Source: Serratia symbiotica (lineage in GTDB: Bacteria > Pseudomonadota > Gammaproteobacteria > Enterobacterales > Enterobacteriaceae). From it: 64,000 nt of DNA. The DNA lies in contig JAMDYG010000001.1 in NCBI GenBank assembly GCA_024160085.1, positions 62,001 through 126,000 of the forward strand. Reading direction: 5' to 3'. Under the pieces are notes generated by a model. The model was not told where the DNA came from. It ran no database searches and saw nothing but the letters and a program-made list of their open reading frames with translations. The position numbers and the translations under genes are program-made. The number at the start of each line of letters is the position of its first letter. Position 1 is the stretch's first letter. Positions 1 to 9,057 of the stretch are shown here, piece after piece.

Positions 1-112
1 TGTTCCTCAGCCACAGCGAACACGCGTGGTATGAGACTTTTTGGGTAGCCTGTGGCAGCGGTTAACAGGCAACGATGAGGATAGTGGCGATGAGTCACAC
101 CCGGTGACATAA
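1..112 (+). pseudogene. elyC: elyC C-terminal remnant
   Basis: The last residues of ElyC, an inner-membrane protein that affects peptidoglycan and envelope homeostasis, can be read here in two frames. Frame 3 gives HSEHAWYET and the frame starting at base 41 gives LGSLWQRLTGNDED, ending at a TAA at 110-112. The E. coli protein ends in a similar way (YETLGRIWQWLKG, from memory). The frame changes inside the short T run at 38-42, so the end is frameshifted. The rest of the gene lies outside the window. It converges on kdsB, and elyC lies near kdsB in other enterobacteria. Confidence 0.55.
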
Positions 113-132
113 ACACCGTAGGCCAGCGGAAT

Positions 133-879
133 TTAGCGCAGGCTGTCACGCATACGCTGTAGATCATCAGGCGTATCGACGCCCACGCTCGGTATGACCT
201 TGGCAACCGCCACATGAATTTTTTCGCCGTACCATAGCACCCGCAACTGTTCTAACAATTCAATCTGTTCCAACTGACTCGGCTGCCAACTGACGTAACG
301 GCGGACAAATCCAGCGCGGTAGGCGTAAATACCGATGTGCCGTAACAAGGTATCGCCAATGGTGTCTTGCGATGTGGCGAAGCCCCGGCGATCCCAGGGA
401 ATAGTGGCGTGCGAAAAATAGAGCGCGTATCCCTGCGTATCTATCACCACTTTAACCGCATTAGGGTTAAAGGCTTCTTCAGCACTGTTGATCGGCACCG
501 CTAATGTGGCCATACCAGTGCAACTGGCGGCCAAATTTTCCGCCACCTGACGCACGATAAGCGGTGGGATCATCGGCTCGTCACCCTGTACATTGACAAT
601 GATCTGGTCATCGTCAAAGCCATAATGCTCAATCACTTCTGCCAAACGTTCGGTGCCGGAATAGTGATCTAGACGGGTCATACAGATTTCACCGCCTGCG
701 GTCTTAACCGCTTTGGCTACCTCTGGATGGTCGACCGCCACGATCACGCGGCTAGCACCGGATTCACGCGCTCGCTCCATCACATGCACCACCATCGGCT
801 TGCCGTTAATATCGGCCAAGGGTTTAGCAGGCAAACGGGTTGATGCATAGCGGGCAGGGATAATAGCGATGAAATTCAT
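133..879 (-). CDS. kdsB: 3-deoxy-manno-octulosonate cytidylyltransferase
   Basis: KdsB activates the sugar Kdo by joining it to CMP (CTP + Kdo gives CMP-Kdo + PPi) in the cytoplasm, so that it can be added to lipid A. The 248-residue product has the length of the E. coli enzyme and is uninterrupted. The N-terminal nucleotide-binding segment [15 protein letters not shown] and the NVQGDEP motif near residue 95 are typical of the family. The start ATG overlaps the stop of ycaR by 4 bases, so the two genes are translationally coupled. In relatives lpxK and msbA come before ycaR; here that upstream part is missing. The intact state fits an essential role in LPS. Confidence 0.97.
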   Translation of the reverse strand: MNFIAIIPARYASTRLPAKPLADINGKPMVVHVMERARESGASRVIVAVDHPEVAKAVKTAGGEICMTRLDHYSGTERLAEVIEHYGFDDDQIIVNVQGDEPMIPPLIVRQVAENLAASCTGMATLAVPINSAEEAFNPNAVKVVIDTQGYALYFSHATIPWDRRGFATSQDTIGDTLLRHIGIYAYRAGFVRRYVSWQPSQLEQIELLEQLRVLWYGEKIHVAVAKVIPSVGVDTPDDLQRMRDSLR

Positions 880-1058
880 GCGTGCTTCTCATCCACACAG
901 AACGCACGCGCGGCATCTTCCAATAGCACTGGGATGCCATCGCGCAATGGATAAGCCAAGCCATCCACCTTGCAAATCAGTTCTTGGTTTTCTTTGTTGA
1001 AATAAAGATTACCGTTGCAGACCGGGCAAGCAACGATTTCGAGTAAACGGTGATCCAT
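876..1058 (-). CDS. ycaR: YcaR, Trm112-like small protein
   Basis: This is a 60-residue protein of the UPF0434/Trm112-like family with the family pattern CPVC near residue 11, then LICK, and LRDGIPVLL near residue 40. Its function in bacteria is not firmly established; relatives act as small partners or activators of methyltransferases. The ATG at 1056-1058 is chosen over a longer upstream reading because a strong ribosome site (GGAGG) lies just before it and the length matches the family. It overlaps the kdsB start by 4 bases. The usual upstream partner lpxK is absent, so the pair must now use a new or remnant promoter in 1059-1330. Confidence 0.93.
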   Translation of the reverse strand: MDHRLLEIVACPVCNGNLYFNKENQELICKVDGLAYPLRDGIPVLLEDAARAFCVDEKHA

Positions 1059-1210
1059 GTTTCCTCCAGGGTGGAGATATATTATTGGGAAAGTGAAGGT
1101 AGATGAGAGTAGCATAACAACGCGCTGCGGGTTAAGAGTCTATACTAGCTGGCATACATTGTGCATTGCCAGGGGGGTGCGTGCTCTGATCCTGGCGAGG
1201 GCAAAAGTTC

Positions 1211-1228
1211 GATTTATTCAACAAAGCC
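1211..1228 (-). repeat. solo terminal inverted repeat of an IS903/IS102-type element
   Basis: The 18 bases read GGCTTTGTTGAATAAATC on the minus strand, the terminal inverted repeat known for IS903/IS102 (IS5 family). No second copy and no IS5-family transposase is visible nearby, so this is a leftover end. The rest of 1059-1333 shows no gene that I recognise. The junction with the IS256-type remnant follows directly. Confidence 0.6.
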
Positions 1229-1333
1229 GTGAAGAATTTATTGTCCCCCATAATGACACCATATTGTCATTTGTAGGGAGTGTTAGAAATTCCGCGTCAT
1301 TCAAGTCAATATATAATCAAAAAGGAATGACAT

Positions 1334-1700
1334 ATGTCCCAACCATTCGATTTCGATAAAGCCCTGAAAGCACGTCATGATAGCTAGGACTTGACGGGCA
1401 AAGATGGTATTTAATTCCGTTAATCAAGCCGTTGACGGAAGCTGCTTTGGCCGCTGAACTTGACGCCCATCTGGCTTAATACTTTGAAGCCAATCGTAAA
1501 AACGGCTCGACCCTAAAAACAGTCATAACACCCACAGGCGTTTTTGAACTGGCCACGTATCGGGAGCGCAACGGCTATTTTGAACCTCAACGGGTGAAGA
1601 AACATCAGACCACGCTATCCGATGAGATCGAACGCAAGATCATACAGATGTTTGCCCTCAGCATGAGTGACAAAGCTATCAGTCAGGAAATTTACGGCGG
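1334..1700 (+). mobile_element. IS256-family transposase remnant, N-terminal part
   Basis: A start codon at 1334 opens MSQPFDFDKAL, followed by DLTGKDG, LTEAALAAELDAHL and then RKNGST, FELAT, RERNGYFEP and KKHQTTLSDEIERKIIQMFALSMS. This is the N-terminal third of an IS256-family (mutator-type) transposase. In-frame stops occur at 1385-1387, near 1410 and near 1480. The homology stops at about QEIYG near 1700. The catalytic DDE region is missing, so the element is dead. It is a different subfamily from the element at 55.9-57.1 kb. Bases 1701-1860 read into sequence that I do not recognise. Confidence 0.8.
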
Positions 1701-1860
1701 TTCCAGCGTACAACCACAATGTGGGGGTTCTCCACTCGGTTACAAGCAGAGTGATGTCGCCGCAGAGCAATGGCATCTGCGAAGAGTTCCACAAAATGAT
1801 GTTCTTAGTGAGCAATTTATGTTGAGAGTCGCCATCAATAAATGATGGTTGCAGTGATTT

Positions 1861-2966
1861 TTAGCGTGACATAGAGTGATGAACGCTTTCGAATGAACCG
1901 CGTGCCAAGCTCCCCACCTCTTCACCCAACTGCCATACCACCATCGCATAATAAGTGGTGCTATGGTTATAGCGAGTAATAGTGTAGAAGTTAGGCAGGC
2001 CGTACCAATACTGATAGCCGGTGCTGATATCCAGACGCAGTAGGCTAGCCTGATGATTGTCGCCAAACGATCCCTGTGGACTTAAACCAGCCGCTGCCAG
2101 GCGGGGTCAATCGGGTAACGGGTTTTGAAGCCATGCTCCAGCCTAGAAGCCTGACTATAAGCCTGTACCGCTACCGCTCCGCCTTTGACCCAGCCATGCG
2201 CTTTAAAGTGGTTAGCAATACTGATGATGGCATCCACCGGTTCCCACAGGTTAATATGACCGTAACCATTTAAGGCAACCACGTAGCGCTTATATGAGGA
2301 AGGCATAAACTGGCCGTATCCCATAGCGCCGGCAAATAAGCCGCGCAGTTCCAGTGGATCATTCCCCTCCGTGTACGACATCAGTAGGAATGTCTCTAAC
2401 TCGCCAACAAAATAGTCGGTGCGACGTGTATAGTTGAAGGTCAACGTTGCTAAGGCATCGATAACGCGGGTTTTCCCCATTACTCGCCCCCAACGAGTTT
2501 CAACCCCAATAATATTGACGATGATCTCCGGTGGCATACCATAGACCCGCCAAGCACGTTGCAGGGCATCTTGATACTGGTTCCAGAAAGCCACGCCTTT
2601 TTACACGTTATCCGCTATAATAAATTTATTGCGGTAGCACAACCAAAAGCCGTTAGGGCCAGCTTGTACCTGTGTGGCGGGCATTAGTGCTTGTTGTTCC
2701 ATCTGCCGCTGCACCGAATCCAGCCGTTTGGTCTGCGCCAGCAAATTGTATAGCTGTTGGCGATCAAAACCGTGCTTCCTCACCATTTTATCGATAAAGC
2801 GCGCTGTATTTGGGTTGTAGGCGAAATCCCCACTTGGCAGTTTGCCACTGTGGGCAGGCGTCAGCAAAAAGACGCCTTTCTCCGTGGTGCGCTAAGGCAG
2901 AGTGGTAGTCGTGCCGCAAACAGCTAGCATGGTGATTAGAGGGAGGAGAGCAACCAGATAACGCAT
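1861..2966 (-). pseudogene. mltB: membrane-bound lytic murein transglycosylase B, broken
   Basis: MltB is an outer-membrane lipoprotein that cleaves the glycan strands of peptidoglycan. Nearly the whole protein can be followed. It begins with a signal-like MRYLVALLPLITMLAVCG from 2966, then FIDKMVRKHGFDRQQL, VGMPPEII-like and IGVETRWGRVMGKTR (with the catalytic-type Glu), AMGYGQFMPSS, and the end WQLGEEVGSLARG. In-frame stops occur near 2893 and 2597. A frameshift near 2100 (run of C) separates the last 75 residues. The 1106-base length is not a multiple of three. It is therefore a recent but certain pseudogene. Confidence 0.9.
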
Positions 2967-3041
2967 CAGATATTAATACAACCATGCAAGGAATAAGTGG
3001 GAAATATGTTAATCTATTGGTGCATCGTGAACAAACAGGGT

Positions 3042-3198
3042 TAAGAGCCTATCCCAGTAGGCGTACGATTGTTGCAGTCAGTTTGGACACCGATAGCGCG
3101 TAACAGCCGCAGCATACAGGGAGTATGTGTGGAAAGAGAGCAGCACTGCCCATGGCCAAAATAGCAAATAAAATAGCGCCTAATGGGAGGGGTTGTTA
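3042..3198 (+). repeat. miniature inverted-repeat element, copy 1
   Basis: A 157-base segment has imperfect inverted ends: TAAGAGCCTATCCCAGTAGG at the left and the complement of TAACAACCCCTCCCATTAGG at the right. It has no coding capacity. A second copy lies in the opposite orientation at 57586-57736 and shares the ends and interior blocks such as the GCGCGTAACAGCC region and the run around CATACAGGGAGTA. Size, palindromic ends and lack of genes resemble small non-autonomous elements of Yersinia and Serratia (YPAL- or ERIC-like). The family assignment is inference. It lies against the 3' end of the glk remnant. Confidence 0.7.
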
Positions 3199-3670
3199 CA
3201 AATATATAACTCTATCGCCTAATGCAGATGAGCGCTTGCTCATAGTAACCCTGGTTGAATGGGGTGATCATAAACACAGGGATATCATGCACGTAGTCCT
3301 TAAAACGTCCTTTGTCTTCAAAAGCAGCGCGGAAATCGGACGTTTTAAAAAACGCCATAAAGCGCGGCACAATGCCGCTGGCAATATACACGCCGCCAAA
3401 AGCACCCAAATTCAGCGCCAGATTACCGCCGAAACGCCCCATAATCACGCAGAATAGTGCCAGAACGCGTCGGAAATTAATGCAACTGTTTGCCAAGGCG
3501 CGTGTAGTGACTTCTTACGGATCCAATAGCTACGGAAAGGAAAACGATTATCCAACTTGACAATGGCGCGGTAGAGATTGACCAATCCTGGGCCAGATAG
3601 TACGCTTTCAGCGGAAATGTGCTCTATTTCGGCACGCAGCACCAGCCAGGTAAGATCCTCTTCAGATGAG
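3199..3670 (-). pseudogene. glk: glucokinase, C-terminal remnant
   Basis: Glk phosphorylates free glucose with ATP. The remaining part matches the last roughly 150 residues: [13 protein letters not shown], then [21 protein letters not shown], a short divergent stretch, then [33 protein letters not shown] and [16 protein letters not shown]. There are at least two frame changes (near 3490 and 3240) and the terminal residues are disrupted next to the miniature element. The first roughly 165 residues, including the ATP and catalytic N-terminal domain, are gone. Loss leaves PTS phosphorylation as the route for glucose in this window. Confidence 0.88.
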
Positions 3671-3935
3671 TAACATGCAGCCCAGTGCCCGCATCATATT
3701 GAAAAATAAAAAGCTACCCACATTGTAAAATCCCGCAGCAAAAACAACACTAGCACAAGAATATAATTTTCATACAAATATTGTAATACATTGATTTTTA
3801 ATCAAAAAAATTAATAATTAAGAATATTCCCATTGAAAATTTGCATATTTTTAATAGAAATCTCGTTTTTAAATGCAGCTTTACATAGAATAGAATGGCG
3901 TCCGAAGTCCAACCAGCCTCATATTTGGAGCAAGT

Positions 3936-5123
3936 ATGTCCTCTTTTGTACACTTTGCGTTAGCTTTAATGGTGGTGGCTATTTTGGCGCTATTAGTATG
4001 CCAAGATCGCAAAAACATCCACATTAGCTATATTATTAAATTATTGATCATTGAAGTACTGCTAGCCTATTTTCTCCTGCATTCGGAAGCGGGTTTAGGC
4101 TTTGTAAAGGGATGTGCAGCATCGTTCGACAAACTACTCGGATTTGCTGGGCAAGGGACTGATTTTGTATTCGGTGGTATGGCAGAAAAAAACCTGGCAT
4201 TCTTCTTCCTGAAGGTACTGTGTCCCATCGTCCTTATCTCTGCACTTATTGGTATTATGCAATACATCAAGGTGTTGCCGTTTATTATCCAGATTGTCGG
4301 TACCGTGCTATCAAAAGTGAACGGTATGGGTAAGCTGGAATCGTTCAATGCCGTCAATTCGCTGATCCTTGGTCAGTCTGAAAATTTCATCGCTTATAAA
4401 GATATCCTGAGTAAGATGTCAGAAAAGCGCATGTACACCATGGCAGCAACCGCGATGTCTACGGTTTCCATGTCTATCGTCGGTGCTTACATGACCATGC
4501 TGGATGCCAAATTCGTGGTAGCAGCATTGGTGCTGAACATGTTCAGCACCTTTGTCGTGCTGTCATTGGTCAACCCGTATGACATCAGTAAAGAAGAAGA
4601 TCTGCACTTGGGCAACCCGCATCAAGGCCAAAGTTTCTTTGAAATGCTGGGTGAATACATCCTGACTGGTTTTAAAGTGGCGATTATCGTTGCTGCGATG
4701 CTGATCGGTTTTATTGCTCTGCTCTCTGCGCTCAATGGCCTGTTCAGCGCCATCTTTGGCCTGAGTTTCCAACACATACTCGGTTATTTCTTCTATCCGT
4801 TCGCTTGGATCATAGGTGTCCCTAAACACGAAGCATTACAAGTCGGCAGCATCATGGCGACCAAGTTAGTCTCTAACGAATTTATAGCGATGATGGAGCT
4901 ACAAAAAGTCTCTGCCGAACTGTCACCACGCAGCACAGGCATCCTGTCGGTGTTCCTGGTTTCCTTCGCCAATTTTTCTTCCATCGGCGTCGTGGCTGGG
5001 ACGATCAAAGGGCTGAACGAATATCAGGGCAATGTGGTGTCACGATTTGGTCTGAAGCTGGTATATGGTTCAACGCTAGTTAGTATTCTGTCTGCCGCTA
5101 TAGCAGGTTTGGTGCTAAGCTAA
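3936..5123 (+). CDS. nupC: nucleoside:proton symporter NupC
   Basis: NupC imports nucleosides (except guanosine-type in E. coli) across the inner membrane using the proton gradient. The 395-residue protein is uninterrupted and close to the 400 residues of E. coli NupC. It has the concentrative nucleoside transporter pattern: an N-terminal hydrophobic helix, [14 protein letters not shown], the [13 protein letters not shown] motif near residue 145, [23 protein letters not shown] near residue 310 and a C-terminal [15 protein letters not shown]. The start follows GGAGCAAGT. A terminator follows at 5195. In E. coli nupC also lies upstream of tRNA-Ala and gltX. Its retention suggests nucleoside salvage from a host. 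Confidence 0.96.
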   Translation: MSSFVHFALALMVVAILALLVCQDRKNIHISYIIKLLIIEVLLAYFLLHSEAGLGFVKGCAASFDKLLGFAGQGTDFVFGGMAEKNLAFFFLKVLCPIVLISALIGIMQYIKVLPFIIQIVGTVLSKVNGMGKLESFNAVNSLILGQSENFIAYKDILSKMSEKRMYTMAATAMSTVSMSIVGAYMTMLDAKFVVAALVLNMFSTFVVLSLVNPYDISKEEDLHLGNPHQGQSFFEMLGEYILTGFKVAIIVAAMLIGFIALLSALNGLFSAIFGLSFQHILGYFFYPFAWIIGVPKHEALQVGSIMATKLVSNEFIAMMELQKVSAELSPRSTGILSVFLVSFANFSSIGVVAGTIKGLNEYQGNVVSRFGLKLVYGSTLVSILSAAIAGLVLS

Positions 5124-5194
5124 ACGGTATCGCGAAAATGTGACCAGGTATACGATGTCAGTTAAAGGGCCGTTGACCAATTTAGTGGCGGTGT

Positions 5195-5229
5195 AAAATC
5201 CGGAAACAGAAAATGTTTCCGGATTTTTT
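5195..5229 (+). terminator. rho-independent terminator after nupC
   Basis: A 13-base stem (AAAATCCGGAAAC pairing with GTTTCCGGATTTT) with a short A-rich loop is followed by TTTTTT. It lies 72 bases past the nupC stop. Confidence 0.85.
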
Positions 5230-5368
5230 CGCAGAGAAACAATATGACGTTAAGAAGGTAGCACTTGGTTACAGGAGTTTAGTGCGATAATTAGAAGCTA
5301 AAGATAGCCGGTAGCAGAATAGAGTATGATGATGAAGAGGTGGGGGTAGAAAACTCGCTTTTTAATCG

Positions 5369-5444
5369 TGGTGGAGCTAGACGGGATCGAACCGTCGACC
5401 TCTTGCATGCCATGCAAGTGCTCTCCCATCTGAGCTATAGCCCC
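5369..5444 (-). tRNA. tRNA-Ala (anticodon GGC)
   Basis: The 76-base minus-strand sequence begins GGGGCTATAGCTCAG, has the anticodon GGC within CTTGCATGGCATGCAAG, a normal T arm (GGTTCGATCC) and an encoded CCA end. It matches the position and sequence type of the alaW/alaX genes upstream of gltX in E. coli. A single copy is present here. The acceptor pairing GGGGCTA/TAGCTCC has one G-U-type pair, which is usual for this tRNA. Confidence 0.97.
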
Positions 5445-5634
5445 ATTCAACAACACGGTTGTACTGCCGAATAGAGCGCATGATATGAAACACCAGAAAC
5501 ACTATCAACGGCTAAATGGAATTCCTCAATCAAGCGCTGAAAAAGCCGCCAAATTAGCCTACTTAACGCCCAAAATCGTCAATAGAGGCTAGACGTTCCA
5601 CTTGGTCGCTTGATTGATACCGCGCGACGGGCAA

Positions 5635-7050
5635 TCAACCCTGCGCTTCGCGCTCGGCGATGTATGCCAACGCCCTATCGATACGCTGTAGGGAACGAGC
5701 TTGGCCTATCGCATACACAGTTACGTCCATGCCAGGCGATTGCCCAGTCCCCGTCACTGCTACGCGCAGCGGCATGCCGACCTTGCCCATCCCCACACTC
5801 AGCTCATCTGCGGTACTCTGAATAGCATTGTGCATATTTTCCGGCGTCCATTGGCTGATGGTTGCCAACTTGGCACGCACCACTTCCAGCGGCTGGCGGG
5901 CGACCGGTAGCAAGTGTTTCTTGGCGGCATCGGCGTCGAACTGGTGGAAGTCTTCATAGAAGTAGCGGCAAGACTCAGCTATTTCTTTCAAGGTTTTGCA
6001 ACGTTCACCCAGCAGCTTGACGATATCTTTCAATTCAGGGCCATTGCTGGTTTCGATACCTAGTTGCTCAACGTGCCACGCCAGATGTACCGCCACTTCT
6101 TCCCCCGGCATATGGTTGATGTAGTGATGGTTCAGCCATTGCAATTTCTCAGTATTGAAGGTGCTGGCGGACTTGTTAATCGCATCTAGGGTAAAGAACG
6201 TTTTCATATCGTCTAGGGAGAATATTTCTTGATCACCATGCGACCAACCCAGACGCACCAGGTAGTTCAGCAACGCCTGTGGTAGGTAGCCATCATCACG
6301 ATATTGCATCACCCCCACAGCACCGTGCCGCTTGGACAGTTTCTTGCCGTCGTCGCCGAGGATCATCGAGACGTGCGCATATTCCGGCACCGGTGCACCC
6401 AGCGCTTTCAGGATATTAATCTGGCGTGGGGTGTTGTTGATGTGGTCTTCGCCACGGATCACATGGCTGATTTCCATATCCCAGTCGTCCACCACCACAC
6501 AGAAGTTATAGGTTGGCGCACCATCAGTACGGCGGATGATCAAATCGTCTAGTTCCTGATTACTGAATTCGATTAGGCCACGGATGTTGTCGTCAAAGAT
6601 CACCGAGCCTTCCTGAGGATTGCGAAAGCGTACCACATGCGGTTCATCATCAGTGGAGCTGCGCTGGCTATCGCGGCATCGGCCGTCATAACGTGGCTTT
6701 TCACCGTTTGCCATCTGCTTTTCACGCAACGCGTCTAGACGTGTTTTGGAGCAATAACATCTATAGGCCGTACCCTGCACTAGCATGTCGTCGATCACCG
6801 CGTTGTAGCGGTCAAAACGCTTGGTCTGGAAGTAGGGGCCTTCATCCCAATCCAAATTCAACCAGTTCATGCCAGCCATAATTGCGTCGATCGCTTCCTG
6901 AGTGGAACGTTCCAAGTCAGTATCTTCGATACGCAGAACGAACTCTCCGCCCGCATGGCGGCTAAACAACCAGGAATAAAGCGCAGTGCGGGCACCACCG
7001 ACGTGCAGATAGCCGGTAGGACTAGGCGCAAAACGTGTTTTGATTTTCAT
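5635..7050 (-). CDS. gltX: glutamyl-tRNA synthetase
   Basis: GltX charges tRNA-Glu with glutamate in the cytoplasm. The 471-residue length equals the E. coli enzyme. I chose the ATG at 7048-7050 because [19 protein letters not shown] is the family N-terminus with the HIGH-type motif; the 15 residues upstream are not conserved. The KMSKS-type motif appears as GKKLSKRHG near residue 238. The anticodon-binding C-terminal half is uninterrupted. The gene is divergent from the tRNA cluster at 7.34 kb, as in E. coli. It is essential and intact. Confidence 0.97.
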   Translation of the reverse strand: MKIKTRFAPSPTGYLHVGGARTALYSWLFSRHAGGEFVLRIEDTDLERSTQEAIDAIMAGMNWLNLDWDEGPYFQTKRFDRYNAVIDDMLVQGTAYRCYCSKTRLDALREKQMANGEKPRYDGRCRDSQRSSTDDEPHVVRFRNPQEGSVIFDDNIRGLIEFSNQELDDLIIRRTDGAPTYNFCVVVDDWDMEISHVIRGEDHINNTPRQINILKALGAPVPEYAHVSMILGDDGKKLSKRHGAVGVMQYRDDGYLPQALLNYLVRLGWSHGDQEIFSLDDMKTFFTLDAINKSASTFNTEKLQWLNHHYINHMPGEEVAVHLAWHVEQLGIETSNGPELKDIVKLLGERCKTLKEIAESCRYFYEDFHQFDADAAKKHLLPVARQPLEVVRAKLATISQWTPENMHNAIQSTADELSVGMGKVGMPLRVAVTGTGQSPGMDVTVYAIGQARSLQRIDRALAYIAEREAQG

Positions 7051-7298
7051 TGGGTTCACTGCCTTATTACGCAACGCATGTCGGCAGGTTGCCAACAGTT
7101 ACTAGGAATTTAAAAAAGTGAGCGACATTGTATCAGCACAGGCTAATTCCTCAACGTTGACACGATATTTCGCTGGCTAATTCCGCACTATCTACGGCTG
7201 GTTTCGCATGACAATGAGGAAAAATTTGGCATTGCTGGCGGTAATGATCGCACCCTACGTAATTTTACGCCGAACGATTAAAATCATTTTAAAAACCA

Positions 7299-7326
7299 TT
7301 GACTCACTTTGAACTATCCCTATAAT
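7299..7326 (+). promoter_or_regulatory. sigma-70 promoter of the tRNA cluster
   Basis: TTGACT at 7299-7304 and a perfect TATAAT at 7321-7326 are separated by 16 bases. A GCGAC stretch follows, the GC-rich discriminator typical of stringently controlled stable RNA promoters. The first tRNA begins 17 bases downstream of the -10 box. Confidence 0.85.
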
Positions 7327-7343
7327 GCGACTCCAGCAAGTTG

Positions 7344-7419
7344 GGGCAATTAGCTCAGTTGGTAAAGTATCTCCTTTACACAGAGGTGGTTGGCGGTTCG
7401 AACCAGTTATCGCCAGCCA
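7344..7419 (+). tRNA. decayed tRNA-Val copy (anticodon TAC), probably non-functional
   Basis: This copy aligns over 76 bases with the good tRNA-Val at 7451 but carries many changes at paired positions. The acceptor strands (GGGCAAT against ATCGCCA) no longer pair fully. The T stem GGCGG faces CAGTT instead of CCGTC. The anticodon stem has a C-A mismatch. The anticodon TAC and the T loop TTCGAA are still visible. It is the first gene after the promoter, so it is probably still transcribed as part of the precursor. Confidence 0.75.
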
Positions 7420-7450
7420 TCTTGTCAAACAGTAAGAAATGAGAACATCA

Positions 7451-7526
7451 GGGTGATTAGCTCAGTTGGTAGAGCACCTCCTTTACACGGAGGGGGTCGG
7501 CGGTTCGAGCCCGTCATCACCCACCA
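7451..7526 (+). tRNA. tRNA-Val (anticodon TAC)
   Basis: The 76-base gene GGGTGATTAGCTCAG... ends in CACCCACCA. It has a full 7-base acceptor stem, a CCTCC/GGAGG anticodon stem with TTTACAC loop, and a GGCGG/CCGTC T stem. It corresponds to the valU/X/Y genes between gltX and tRNA-Lys in E. coli. Confidence 0.97.
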
Positions 7527-7533
7527 TTTCTGC

Positions 7534-7610
7534 GGGTCGTTAGCTCAGCTTGGTAGAGCAGTTGACTTTTAATCAATTGGTCGCAGGTTCGAATCCTGCA
7601 CGACCCACCA
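7534..7610 (+). tRNA. tRNA-Lys (anticodon TTT), prophage integration site
   Basis: A 77-base gene with GGGTCGT/ACGACCC acceptor stem, anticodon TTT and encoded CCA. The D loop has one extra base (CAGCTTGG) compared with the usual enterobacterial sequence. Its 3' half from 7565 is repeated at 37019, which shows that the phage integrated here and rebuilt the 3' end of the gene with its own copy. The sequence beyond 7610 is phage-derived and has no tRNA terminator. Confidence 0.96.
7565..7589 (+). repeat. attL core repeat
   Basis: The 25 bases from the anticodon loop into the T arm of tRNA-Lys (ACTTTTAATCAATTGGTCGC and onward) are repeated exactly at 37019-37043. Partial identity continues for a further 20 bases. 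Confidence 0.9.
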
Positions 7611-7726
7611 TTATAAATCAATAAGTTATCTATCAGTAGTGCCTTCCAATTCTAAATAGTGGGACGGTCTAGACTTGATATTCAATAATAGCATCAATAT
7701 GTTTCGCGTGCTCAGTAAGATGGCAA

Positions 7727-7752
7727 GGTGCAAGGTATGCATACCTTGCACC
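7727..7752. promoter_or_regulatory. perfect 26-base palindrome
   Basis: The two 13-base halves (GGTGCAAGGTATG and its complement) are perfectly symmetrical with no loop. It lies between attL and the broken baseplate J gene, in a 320-base stretch (7611-7930) otherwise without a recognisable gene. Only a 33-codon ORF starting at 7828 is seen there, with no known match. It may be a protein-binding site, a bidirectional terminator lacking a U run, or a remnant of a longer phage end sequence. Confidence 0.6.
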
Positions 7753-7930
7753 ATTTCGATTGATTCCTAGCCTCTTTCGGATGTATCCGTCGCCGTCGAT
7801 AAGGCAAGCTAGAGAGGGACGCTTTTTATGTTACCGCAAAAACCATTAAACCACTACCCGCAAAGGGAGCAAAGGGGTAAAATGTGCTCTCTGACTTTGG
7901 TTAATATCTCCTGTATGGAGGCAGGATGAT

Positions 7931-8651
7931 CTATGTCATCACTGGCACAACTATGACCCCAACGGTGCCGATACCGTTCTTGTGTCGATGTATCCATGCC
8001 CTGCTTATTCCCAGGACTTCTTTCGCCCAACGAACATAATCACTATCCGGCACCCCATTGCGACGTATCGTACCAGTGTGCCATGATGCGTTGTCGCCAG
8101 CTATCCAGATCTTCAATATCGGCTCCTGTCCCGATGTTATCTGCATAACCGGTCGAAGGTCGAAGATAAACCAGAAATAGGCGTAGCAAGTCGTAGCGCA
8201 ATGCCATCCTCACAATTGACAGCCTGACCGCTGCTTTTTGCAACGACCGGTATGCTAAAAGTACACCATTTGCTGAGGTTATTGGGGCCGTTATGGTGTA
8301 TATTTGACCATCATCACGGTGTATTTCAGTGTCAGCAGACAACGATAGGGCATTTTGTACATCTTCCCACCGAATAAATCCGCTCGCATTGGTTGCCCCT
8401 TTTCGTGGACAAAGCTTGATATTACTGTGTCGGGTCAACCAGTCTTCATTGGCTAAATCCGGCAAGATATTACGCGCTAAATAATTGATATAGCCGTATA
8501 TAGTATGAATGGCGGCGGCCTGTACTCTTGTGTACACCTCGGCATCGAGGCGGCGTAATACGCTATATTCATTAAATTGTGTGAGCAAATCACCGCGAAT
8601 GGTGTCTATCAATTGTGGCAGTGTCTGGTGCTAAAAACCACTATTTTGCAT
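7931..8651 (-). pseudogene. phage baseplate J-like protein (Mu gp47 type), truncated
   Basis: This protein forms the wedge of contractile-tail baseplates. The N-terminal segment is clear: LPQLIDTIRGDLLTQFNE, AEVYTRVQAAAIHTIYGYI, ARNILPDLANEDWL and RKGATNASGFIRWEDV. After a frameshift near 8045 the motif DYVRWAKEVLGISRAWIH with NGIGTVGVIVV follows, and then the protein stops. The natural start at 8651 is followed by an in-frame TAG. About the last third of a typical family member is missing, and the downstream baseplate and fibre genes are missing with it. Confidence 0.85.
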
Positions 8652-9052
8652 GGATTACGCTCCACAAGTTGTTGATGTTTTATGATTTTTGTATCATGAT
8701 CAGGAAAGGTAAGGATAACGGTTGCAGTTAATTTATCGATGACTGTGCGCACCACGTCGACATCAACCCGTAGCGCGATACCATCGTCTGTTATCCATGT
8801 AAGCGCCTGAGAAATATATTCTTTCGCCTTTTACGCCGTCTGGTTAGTTAAAGTGCTACGTTTTAACAAGTGTAATAGAGAGCCAATCCGGTTATTTTGT
8901 ACGGTCGGCCACGTATTGCCTCACCATCCCAATGGCGTATCAGTGTCATCATCCGGTTAAGCGCGTCGCCAGGTGAAAAGCGATATCATCACTGCCTGCC
9001 TGAGCCGTTCCTAATCTGATAACGCTGTATTCACTTTTTTATTCATCAGCAT
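8609..9052 (-). pseudogene. Mu gp46-like phage protein, broken
   Basis: Between the J gene and the spike gene, the minus strand reads NRIGSLLHLLKRSTLTNQ, then EYISQALTWITDDGIALRVD, with VVRTVIDKLTATVILTFPDHD in one frame. The upstream portion (near 8890-9050) is in two other frames with several stops. The order and the pattern (GSRLWLL...DDGVA.RVDV..., from memory) match the gp46 family of Mu-like tails. The exact baseplate role is not well defined. Start at 9046 or 9052. Confidence 0.65.
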
Positions 9053-9057
9053 ATTAT

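Noticed and set aside
1057-1359. 100-codon plus-strand ORF over the ycaR upstream region and IS junction
   Set aside because: It spans the ycaR 5' region, a solo IS end and the start of the transposase remnant; the text resembles no protein and has no ribosome site.
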